Below, piece by piece: positions 1 to 5,782 of a stretch of DNA of 13,333 nt; within the stretch, counting starts at the first letter, position 1, and each line of letters opens with the position of its first letter. A model generated the notes under the pieces. The model saw only the letters and a list, made by a program, of their open reading frames with translations. It did no database searches and was not told the DNA's origin. The stretch is from an uncultured Actinomycetes bacterium (GTDB taxonomy: Bacteria; Actinomycetota; Thermoleophilia; Solirubrobacterales; Solirubrobacteraceae): positions 1 through 13,333 of the forward strand of contig CALAQT010000155.1 of NCBI GenBank assembly GCA_937888775.1, given 5' to 3'. The translations under genes were made by a program, and so were the position numbers.

Positions 1-253
1 CGACGGGGCCGTAGCTTGGCCTTTGCGCCGCCGTCCATCCGCTGCTGCTTCCACGAACAGGCACAAGCCGCCAGCGGGCGTGAAGCAACGTCACGAGGCT
101 TCCGCTCTCCGCCGAATCCGACCATGAATACACCTGCTTTCGCTCGAGCATGGGCATGCGCCATCGCCTGAGCTTCGACCTGCTTCGCGCGGTCAGGAGG
201 GCAACCTTCCGCCGCTGACGGCCCTGCATCGCAACGGAGGCCGGGGCCTGCGC
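1..253. other. 5' edge stretch with no supported gene
   Basis: No convincing gene is visible in these 253 bases. A short frame from an ATG near 150 has good third-position G/C but ends after about 22 codons, so it is at best a scrap of an older gene. No recognisable promoter, RNA gene or repeat was found. The frame that becomes coding-like after 254 is not supported upstream of that point. Confidence 0.5.
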
Positions 254-662
254 GTGATTTGTACGCGTGGGCAGATGTTCTCCGAGGCGCTGCTCAGAGG
301 CCTCGAGACGGCATGGAGCGCTGTCGCGCGGCGGCCGCCGGCGGCGCTCGTGTCAGCGGTCGTGTCCGAGCGCGCGAGGATCGACGTGAAGCTGTCTCTC
401 GATGGCGTTCGTGTCCAGGGCGAGACGACCTACGCCTGGGCGAGTCCGTACGTGCTCAGCGTCCACACCGTGATCCCGCAGCCCGACCTCGCGATCGAGC
501 TGCACTCCACGTTCACGGGGCATCCCGGCACACCGACCGCCGTCGCACACCTCGCGAACGAGGTCAGCGCTTTCCGCGCCGGCGAGAACCGCGGCGCGAT
601 GAAACGAGGTCTCCAGAGACCACATCCTCGTCTTCGTAGCCGCGCACGGGGAGGACGCTTGC
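254..662 (+). pseudogene. unidentified broken coding fragment
   Basis: From a GTG at 254 (or an ATG at 275) to about 616, the plus frame has strong G/C preference at the third codon position and a protein-like composition, including VSERARIDVKLSLDGVRV and YAWASPYVLSVHTVIPQP. Around 614-618 the coding character leaves this frame and continues one base later in the next frame (DHILVFVAAHGEDACLRI). That is what a single-base indel would produce. I do not recognise the family. Any continuation in the second frame runs into the promoter and start region of the CGNR gene. The original frame stays open to 988 but has no coding character there. I read it as a frameshifted or truncated relic. A short real gene with a sequencing error is the alternative. 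Confidence 0.4.
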
Positions 663-697
663 CTTCGCATCAGTCATGCGTTATACCCATGTCGCAA
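659..697 (+). promoter_or_regulatory. candidate promoter for the CGNR regulator
   Basis: TTGCCT (659-664) and TATACC (682-687) are separated by 17 bases, a plausible sigma-70-type pair. Transcription would start at about 693-697, almost on the ATG at 697, giving a leaderless or near-leaderless mRNA. This fits the lack of a Shine-Dalgarno sequence and the poor codon character of the codons between 676 and 696. Prediction only. Confidence 0.35.
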
Positions 698-1278
698 TGG
701 CCGCGGCGATCATTCCTCACCTCCCGCCCGAGGAGCTGCGCTTCCACTGGAAGAGCGGGCGGCGGTGCCTGGACTTCGTGGCGACGATCGGCGAGCGGTG
801 GCGCCGCTCGTTTGAGCGGCTGCTCGGTCCTGAGGATCTGGCTCGGTGGCTGGTGGAGAGCGGAATGCTCCAGGAGCGTCCGCGCGTGTCCGAGCGCGAG
901 CTGGAGTCCGGGCGTTCACTTCGCGAGGCGATCAACCGCTTGGCGCGTCCCGGCGTCGTGCCCGAGCCGGGAGATCGACTGGAGCTGAACCGGTGGGCGG
1001 CGCACCCGCCGCTGGCGTCGCAGCTCACCGCGCAGGGCCAGCTGGTCTGGGTCTCCGAGCGGCCGGTCGAGGCGGCGTTCGCGACGATCGCCCGAGATGG
1101 GATCGACCTGCTGACCGGGCCGCTTGCCGGGCGCATCCGCGAATGCGCTGCACCAGATTGTGCGCTGCTGTTCGTGGACAGCTCCCGGCCGGGGCGGCGG
1201 CGCTGGTGTGCGGGGGAAGCGTGTGGCAACCGCACTCGTACCAAGGCATACCGACAGCGACGAAAGGAACGGGGATGA
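697..1278 (+). CDS. CGNR zinc-finger (ABATE-domain) transcriptional regulator
   Basis: Predicted cytoplasmic DNA-binding regulator of 193 residues. The N-terminal part (about 15-140) matches the ABATE layout, with the characteristic RRCLDFVAT segment near residues 22-30. The C-terminal CGNR zinc finger follows, with C150, C155, C171 and C176 and the signature RRRWCAGEACGNR, then a basic tail. Family knowledge: these are putative stress-responsive regulators whose targets are mostly unknown. I chose ATG 697 because the seven codons from the upstream ATG 676 have poor codon use and a promoter-like -10 overlaps them. ATG 676 (200 residues) remains possible. Its stop overlaps the start of the downstream cupin (ATGA), so the two genes are almost certainly co-translated and the cupin may be the functional partner or target. 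Confidence 0.85.
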   Translation: MAAAIIPHLPPEELRFHWKSGRRCLDFVATIGERWRRSFERLLGPEDLARWLVESGMLQERPRVSERELESGRSLREAINRLARPGVVPEPGDRLELNRWAAHPPLASQLTAQGQLVWVSERPVEAAFATIARDGIDLLTGPLAGRIRECAAPDCALLFVDSSRPGRRRWCAGEACGNRTRTKAYRQRRKERG

Positions 1279-1721
1279 GCTATCGCGTTCTGGCGGCCGC
1301 GGAGGCGTTCTGGCGGCCTTCTAACCAGATGGGCGTGCTGAACACCGATCTGGCCAAGCAGCTGGAGGCGTCGACGCTGGGCGCGCGGCTGTGGCGGCTG
1401 CACCCCGGTCAAGCGTCCACGCGCCATCGCCACCGGCGCACGCACGAGCTCTACGTGCTGCTCGAAGGCACTGGCCGGATCCGCATCGGTGAAGAGCTTC
1501 ACACGCTCGAGCCGCTCAGCAGCCTAATGGTCGACCCCGCAGAGATCCGGCAGCTGTTCAACGACACCCCGGCCGACCAGCTCTGGCTCGTCGTCGGGGC
1601 GCCACCGGAGCCCGCGAACACGCTCCAGATGACACCAGAGGACCTGGATTGGCTCTATCCCGACGGACCGAAGGTGCTCCCGCCCGAGCTGCAGGCCGAG
1701 CGGCCGGACCGAGCCACCTGA
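1275..1721 (+). CDS. small cupin-domain protein
   Basis: A 148-residue single-domain cupin. The conserved first motif is visible as H51, H53 and E58 in HRHRRTHELYVLLEG, followed by a glycine turn and TGRIRIGEE. The second motif (about 82-110) is weaker: it reads MVDPAEIRQLFNDTP and the usual metal histidine is not obvious, so enzymatic activity cannot be assumed. The start is fixed by the ATGA overlap with the CGNR regulator and by AAAGGAACGGGG just upstream. No signal peptide. The protein could be a sugar or small-ligand sensor, or a small isomerase or dioxygenase; the sequence does not decide. The C-terminal 30 residues (acidic/proline-rich, PEDLDWLYPDG) lie beyond the barrel. Confidence 0.8.
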   Translation: MSYRVLAAAEAFWRPSNQMGVLNTDLAKQLEASTLGARLWRLHPGQASTRHRHRRTHELYVLLEGTGRIRIGEELHTLEPLSSLMVDPAEIRQLFNDTPADQLWLVVGAPPEPANTLQMTPEDLDWLYPDGPKVLPPELQAERPDRAT

Positions 1722-1794
1722 CGCCATGCCCGCCGAGACGCAAAAGCAGGGAGGAACGCGCATCGACTGACGGGACCCGCATCTCGCCAGATAC

Positions 1795-1840
1795 GCGACC
1801 GGCGCGAGCGCGCCATTGCTACTGGGCCCCGCCCGGTCGC
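1795..1840. terminator. nested GC-rich hairpins after the cupin gene
   Basis: GCGACCGG (1795-1802) pairs exactly with CCGGTCGC (1833-1840). Inside, GGCGCG (1801-1806) and CGCGCC (1809-1814) form a second, competing hairpin. There is no T-tract, so this is not a classical intrinsic terminator. The position, 75 bases after the stop, suggests a transcript end or a recombination scar. Confidence 0.3.
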
Positions 1841-1906
1841 CAGCGGTAGTTATCCGAACAGAGACGGCAGCGCCCCCTTTGAACCCTGGCCTCCGGCCAG
1901 CAACTT

Positions 1907-2012
1907 TTGGGCTTATGTTGGCTGTACGCCTTCTATCCCGGATACGAGTTCTTCCAGCGCAACGCCAACGCTCGCAAGATCCCAATCGTAATCCTCGACC
2001 CTCGACTAGGGG
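1907..2012 (+). pseudogene. C-terminal stub of a deazaflavin-dependent nitroreductase-like protein
   Basis: This frame encodes YAFYPGYEFFQRNANAR followed by KIPIVILDPRLG. It resembles the end of the F420/deazaflavin-dependent nitroreductase (Ddn-like) family, which typically closes with YPGY...YQ...R.IPVVVL.PR. Nothing resembling the rest of that family (about 100 more N-terminal residues) lies upstream, so the gene is 5'-truncated near 1910-1930. There is no stop codon: the stub is in frame with the downstream hydrolase and continues into its ATG at 2021. Assignment rests on remembered family consensus, not on a search. Confidence 0.45.
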
Positions 2013-2020
2013 AGAAACCC

Positions 2021-2890
2021 ATGTCCACCGTTCTGGAACGCCTCGACAGCCACCGGAGCCAGGTGCACACCCGGTCAGGTTCCGCGAGCTACATCGACAC
2101 CGGCGGCCCGGGTCGCGCGGCGCTGTTCGTCCACGGCGCTGGCACCAGCAGCTACCTGTGGCGGCACGTGATCGACCAGCTCGACGACCAACGCCGCTGC
2201 GTGGCCGTCGACCTGCCGCTGCACGGGCAGACTCCCGCGGCCGCCGACCAGGACTTCTCGCTGCCGGGCCTGGCCCGCTTCCTCGCGGGCTTCTGCGACG
2301 CGCTCAAACTGACCGACGTCGACCTCGTCGCCAACGACACCGGCGGCGCGATCGCCCAGGTGTTCGCGGCCGGAAACCCCGAGCGGCTGCACACCATGAC
2401 CCTGACCAACTGCGAGGCACACGACAACCTCCCGCCCAAGGCGCTGCTGCCCGGGGTCCTGCTCGCCCGCATGGGCCTGTTCGCCCCCATCGCACCCCGG
2501 ATGGTGCGCAACATCCCCCGGGCCCGCAAACGCGTCTTCGGCAGCGGCTACCAGGACATCACCAACCTGCCCGACGATGTCGCGCGGGCCTGGCTGGAAC
2601 CGCTGTCCACCGCGGAATCGGCCCGCCAGTTCCAGCGCCTGATGACGTCACTACACGCGCGCGACCTGCTAGCGATCGAGCCCGCCCTGGCCCGCCTGGA
2701 AGTCCCGACCCTCATCGTCTGGGGCACCGGCGACCGCTTCTTCCGCCGCAAGTGGGCCTACTGGCTGCGCGACACCATCCCCGGGGCCACCGACGTCGTC
2801 GAGATCGACGGTGCACGCCTGTTCTTCCCTGACGAACGGGCCGCCGAACTCACCGCAGCGCTGCGCCGCCACTGGGACGCCCACCAATGA
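2021..2890 (+). CDS. alpha/beta-fold hydrolase (Asp-nucleophile type)
   Basis: A 289-residue cytoplasmic alpha/beta hydrolase. The oxyanion loop HGAG is at 38-41. The nucleophile elbow reads VANDTGGA with D106 in the nucleophile position, as in haloalkane-dehalogenase and epoxide-hydrolase relatives rather than serine esterases. An acid-position aspartate is D238 in IVWGTGD. The cap domain spans about 135-220. The C-terminal region where the catalytic histidine is expected (usually G-H-F) reads GARLFFPDE (264-272), with leucine in its place. The start at 2021 is clear: AGGGGAG lies 6 bases upstream. The frame is open further upstream, but that part is the nitroreductase-like stub. No operon partner: about 300 bases separate it from the cupin and a gene-poor region follows. 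Substrate unknown. Confidence 0.85.
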   Translation: MSTVLERLDSHRSQVHTRSGSASYIDTGGPGRAALFVHGAGTSSYLWRHVIDQLDDQRRCVAVDLPLHGQTPAAADQDFSLPGLARFLAGFCDALKLTDVDLVANDTGGAIAQVFAAGNPERLHTMTLTNCEAHDNLPPKALLPGVLLARMGLFAPIAPRMVRNIPRARKRVFGSGYQDITNLPDDVARAWLEPLSTAESARQFQRLMTSLHARDLLAIEPALARLEVPTLIVWGTGDRFFRRKWAYWLRDTIPGATDVVEIDGARLFFPDERAAELTAALRRHWDAHQ

Positions 2891-3587
2891 CATCCGCCTG
2901 AGCTACCGGCAGCCGGAAAGGCGACATTCTGGCTCCCTCCGGGGGTTGGAGTCTGGCGCGGCCACACGAGACGGCCCTTGAGGAGCATCGGAACGAAAAG
3001 TCACGATAAGGGGTTCCGGGAGCAACGGCGCGGGAATGGCGGCCAAGTGTTAGACGCGGTTGGCGGCGATGCTGACGACGGCCGCTCGAGCTCCTCGCGC
3101 GGAAGCCGAACACAGCGTCGACCGGCGACGAGGGAGAGCGCTTGCTGCTGCTTCCACCAGAAGGAGGAGCGTGACGACCCCGCCGTGTCGCAGACCCGGA
3201 TCTGGTCACGAGCCGCACGGGGGTGCGTCGCGGCTGGGTTCGGCCGAGAGCGGCAACCCTCGGCGAGCGTGCGAGATGGCTCCTTCAGCGGCGAAGCAGC
3301 GATCTGCCAATCTTGCGCCTCGCCTGCCATTCTTGGTCGAACGTACAAAGGCGCCCAACCCCGGCGTCGCCACCGGTCGCCGACTCGCGTCGCGCCCGTG
3401 CGATCGGGTTCGTGGCGGAGCAGGCGTCGGCCCGGGGGCACGGACCGGGGTGCGGCTTGTGCGCCGCTACAAAGTCGGTGAGCACCTCGACGCTCCAGCG
3501 ACGCGGCTCCGGGAGGAGCCCGACAGCCGGTCGTTCGTCCATAGCCCTGCCGAATAGGTGCCTTTACCCGGACGGATTCCCGATCGT

Positions 3588-3603
3588 GGTGTCAGGCGAC
3601 ACC
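3588..3603. repeat. perfect hairpin GGTGTC-AGGC-GACACC
   Basis: Six-base arms with a 4-base loop. It lies about 60 bases beyond the stop codon of the minus-strand fragment ending at 3661. It could act as a terminator-like structure for that fragment or mark an insertion-sequence end. No T-tract follows on either strand. Confidence 0.4.
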
Positions 3604-3606
3604 GGT

Positions 3607-3659
3607 CTGTCAGCGGTTTGCGACAGGTCGTGGCACGGATTGCCTCACATCTGTCAGCG
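3607..3659. repeat. direct repeat CTGTCAGCG, two copies
   Basis: CTGTCAGCG occurs at 3607-3615 and 3651-3659, with a related inverted GCGACAG between them near 3619-3626. Subterminal repeats like these are common near transposon ends, and the region lies between a hairpin and a truncated coding fragment. Function inferred only. Confidence 0.4.
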
Positions 3660-3660
3660 A

Positions 3661-3810
3661 TCAGGGGGTCTGGAACAGCGCGATTGGGTTGAGGGCGTGG
3701 AAGATGTTGCGTCCGTCGAGGTCGGGTTCGTCGCAGTAGTCGTCTGATGCTCGGTGTCCGACGACGGGCAGTTGGCACGGGGACCGACGCGAGCACCTGC
3801 TGCCGCTCAT
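3661..3810 (-). pseudogene. coding-like C-terminal fragment, unidentified
   Basis: A 49-codon minus-strand frame from an ATG at 3810 to a TGA at 3661. The last 35 residues (LPVVGHRASDDYCDEP, then DLDGRNIFHALNPIALFQTP) have almost uniformly G/C third positions, which is typical of a real gene in this genome. The first 14 residues do not. It therefore looks like the C-terminal end of a larger protein whose remainder was cut off near 3775. The frame continues upstream without a stop into the IS21-like repeats, again without coding character. Possibly a transposase tail, but I do not recognise the family. Confidence 0.35.
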
Positions 3811-3817
3811 GTCGAGG

Positions 3818-3859
3818 CCGGTTGAGAATTGAGGTTTGGCGCGGGTTGAGAATGACCCC
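3818..3859. mobile_element. putative IS21-family terminus relic
   Basis: Two tandem copies of a motif, CCGGTTGAGAATTGAGG (3818-3834) and CGGGTTGAGAATGACCCC (3842-3859), repeat every 24 bases. IS21-family elements carry such multiple terminal repeats, of the form GCCGGTTGAAAATTGACCC. No istA or istB gene is in the window, so only an end would remain. The match is from memory and the copies are imperfect. Confidence 0.4.
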
Positions 3860-3891
3860 TCTCAGATTATGGGCGACGATGAGCGTGTCTG

Positions 3892-3910
3892 TGTATTCTG
3901 CATACATGCA
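3892..3910. promoter_or_regulatory. overlapping inverted repeats at the marR-type gene start
   Basis: TGTAT-N5-ATACA (3892-3906) and TGCAT-AC-ATGCA (3899-3910) overlap each other and the ATG at 3906. A -10-like TATTCT (3894-3899) lies inside, so transcription would begin at or near the ATG. MarR proteins bind short palindromes in their own promoters, so this is a good candidate autoregulatory operator. Confidence 0.45.
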
Positions 3911-4421
3911 GGTGGCGAACACGCTCGGGGCGCTGACCCTGGCCCTGCACGACCGGATTACCCGCGAGTTCGTCGAGCGAACGGGGAACGGATCGTCGGG
4001 TGCGGGTGCGTTGGCTTCGCTGTACGTGCGCGGCCCGATGAACATCGAGGCGCTGCGGCGCATCCTCGGCATCACTCACTCGGCCTGCGTGCGTCTGGCT
4101 GATCACCTCGAAGCGGCCACGCTGGTGCGTCGTGGCTCGTCTGCGGTGGACCTGAGGGTCGTCGAATTAGGGCTGACGGGCGCCGGCGAGGACGCGGCCC
4201 GCGAGCTCCTCAGCGCTCGTGCCGACACCGTCGCCTTGGCGCTGGCGCCGCTCTCGCCACGCGAGCGCACCCAGCTGGAGCGCCTGGTCACCAAGATGTT
4301 GGGCGCGCTCACCGCGGATCGGGCGAGCGCGCGACACATCTGCCGGCTGTGTGATCACGACGCCTGCGGACACGACCATGCCTGTCCGGTTGACGCCGCC
4401 GCCACAGCGCTCGGCCAATGA
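3906..4421 (+). CDS. MarR-family regulator with C-terminal four-cysteine motif
   Basis: A 171-residue winged-helix regulator. The HTH region (about 35-95) shows GPMNIEALRRILGITHSACVR as helix-turn-recognition helix, with the wing around 75-95 (VRRGSSAVDLRVVELGLT). The last 30 residues carry C146, C149, C154 and C160 in CRLCDHDACGHDHAC, plus histidines, suggesting metal binding or thiol redox sensing. The start at 3906 is chosen because upstream codons are non-coding in character (including TTA) and run through IS21-like repeats; there is no Shine-Dalgarno, so leaderless translation is likely. The stop overlaps the aminotransferase-fold gene (ATGA), so the pair forms an operon. The regulator probably controls this pair by autoregulation through the palindromes at its start. 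Confidence 0.85.
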   Translation: MQVANTLGALTLALHDRITREFVERTGNGSSGAGALASLYVRGPMNIEALRRILGITHSACVRLADHLEAATLVRRGSSAVDLRVVELGLTGAGEDAARELLSARADTVALALAPLSPRERTQLERLVTKMLGALTADRASARHICRLCDHDACGHDHACPVDAAATALGQ

Positions 4422-5560
4422 CCGCGGCGCTCGATCACCGCTTCGGGCCCTTCGACGGCGGCGTGTGGCTGAACTGCGCCCACCAGGGCCCGCTCCCGCA
4501 CTCGGCACGCGACGCGGCATTGGACGCCGTGGCGGCCAAGGTGGCACCGGCGGCGATGATCGATGAGGCGTTCACCGACGTGCCCGCACGTCTACGCGGC
4601 GCGCTGGCACGGCTGATCGGCGCAAGCGCTGACGATGTGCTGCTCGCCAACAGCACCAGCCACACGCTCAACGTCGTAGCCCAGGGACTGTCGTGGCGAG
4701 CGGGCGATGAGGTCGTCTGCGTGGATGGCGACTTCCCGGCGACCGTCGTGCCGTGGCGGGCGCTGGAGAACAAGGGCGTCCAGGTCAAACTGATCGGCGA
4801 CGGCGACGGCAGGATCGACGCGGAGACGGTCGCTGCAGCGATCGGGCCGCGGACGCGGGTGGTCTGCCTGAGCTGGGTGTTCTCGTTCTTCGGCCACGCC
4901 GTCGACATCGCATCGATCGCGCACGCGTGCCGACAGCGCGGCGTGTGGTGCGTCGTCAACGCCTCCCAAGCGATCGGCGCACGCCCGCTCGATGTCGGGG
5001 GCCTGGACATTGACGCGCTGGCGTGTTGCGGCTTCAAGTGGCTCTGCGGGCCGTACGCAACCGGCTTCGGCTGGCTGCGCCCGCAGCTGCGCGCACAACT
5101 CGACTATCCACAGCCGCACTGGCTACGCGTGCAAAGCGCCCGCAGCCTCAACCGCGCACTCGACTACACGCTGCCCGACGAAACGACCGCCTCGGCATTC
5201 GACGTGTTCGCCAACGCCAACTTCTTCAACTTCGCGCCACTCGCCGCCGCCGTGGAAATGCTCGGCGACATCGGGATCGAACGGATCGCGGCGCACGACC
5301 AACAGCTCATCGACGAACTGATCGAAAGCCTCAACAAATCGAAATACAAGGTGCTCAGCCCACCCTCCGGCGACCAACGCTCCACGCTCGTCTACCTCAG
5401 CCACCAAGACCCCGCGGCCAACGAGCGCATCGCGCAAGGACTCAAACAACGCCGCATCAGCATCGCCCAGCGAGAAGGTAAACTCCGCGTCGCCCCGCAC
5501 CTCTACAACAGCGGCAACGACATCACCCGACTAACCGAGGCGCTCAGCGAACTGGGGTGA
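4418..5560 (+). CDS. class V aminotransferase-fold PLP-dependent protein
   Basis: A 380-residue cytoplasmic protein of the class V fold-type I family (cysteine desulfurase / isopenicillin-N epimerase / kynureninase relatives). The Schiff-base lysine is K207 in CGFKWLCGPYATGF, and STSH (79-82) is the phosphate-cup region. In VVNASQAIGARPLDV (179-193), Q184 is kept but the residue that is normally an Asp contacting the PLP ring nitrogen is N181. The protein is full length. Its start is fixed by the 4-base overlap with the MarR-type gene, which implies co-translation. The closest named activities would be a cysteine desulfurase/lyase or an epimerase, but the substrate cannot be told from sequence. 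The last 100 residues shift to A/C-rich third positions without losing the frame. Confidence 0.85.
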   Translation: MTAALDHRFGPFDGGVWLNCAHQGPLPHSARDAALDAVAAKVAPAAMIDEAFTDVPARLRGALARLIGASADDVLLANSTSHTLNVVAQGLSWRAGDEVVCVDGDFPATVVPWRALENKGVQVKLIGDGDGRIDAETVAAAIGPRTRVVCLSWVFSFFGHAVDIASIAHACRQRGVWCVVNASQAIGARPLDVGGLDIDALACCGFKWLCGPYATGFGWLRPQLRAQLDYPQPHWLRVQSARSLNRALDYTLPDETTASAFDVFANANFFNFAPLAAAVEMLGDIGIERIAAHDQQLIDELIESLNKSKYKVLSPPSGDQRSTLVYLSHQDPAANERIAQGLKQRRISIAQREGKLRVAPHLYNSGNDITRLTEALSELG

Positions 5561-5667
5561 ACGGGCCCGGACGACTGACGCCACCGATACGACAAACACA
5601 GCATCACTGCGACGCGCCGAATCAGGCTCGCACCCGGATGCGGTAGTCCCATATCGGTCGGACGCGA

Positions 5668-5690
5668 TCGCTGCTAATCGTCCGCAGCGA
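5668..5690. terminator. hairpin between convergent genes
   Basis: TCGCTGC (5668-5674) and GCAGCGA (5684-5690) form a perfect 7-base stem with a 9-base loop. It lies in the 222-base gap where the aminotransferase gene and the minus-strand MocR gene converge. No T-tract, so a bidirectional transcript end is only an inference. The rest of the gap shows nothing else. Confidence 0.35.
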
Positions 5691-5782
5691 GAGCCTGTCG
5701 GGAGGGCGCTGGGGACGCCCGCATCCGTCTGACAGCGGGAGCGTTGAGTGTCGCGTTAGAGGATCCCTGGGTTCTCCGATCC

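Larger units (their letters stand above)
2891..3660. other. gene-poor decayed stretch
   Basis: About 770 bases without a gene I can support. Several open frames exist on both strands, but they have no consistent third-position bias and low-complexity Arg/Pro/Ser-rich translations. One minus-strand frame (3285-3542, starting with ATG at 3542) has coding-like codons over its first 50 residues and then degenerates; I do not recognise it. The right-hand end holds a perfect hairpin and short repeats that look like the edge of a former mobile element. Confidence 0.5.

Noticed and set aside
663..988. Second half of the plus frame opened at 254
   Set aside because: Coding bias here belongs to the CGNR gene in another frame.
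717..1502. Minus-strand open frame opposite the CGNR and cupin genes
   Set aside because: Arg/Ser-rich shadow of genes with clear motifs on the plus strand.
2920..2955. Possible terminator after the alpha/beta hydrolase
   Set aside because: The CTCC/GGAG stem is short, contains a mismatch when extended and has no T-tract.
3001..3441. Open frames on both strands in the gene-poor stretch
   Set aside because: Low complexity, no steady third-position bias, no ribosome site, no recognisable domain.
3747..3905. Upstream extension of the MarR-type gene
   Set aside because: Contains TTA and poor codon use, crosses IS21-like repeats and adds nothing MarR-like.
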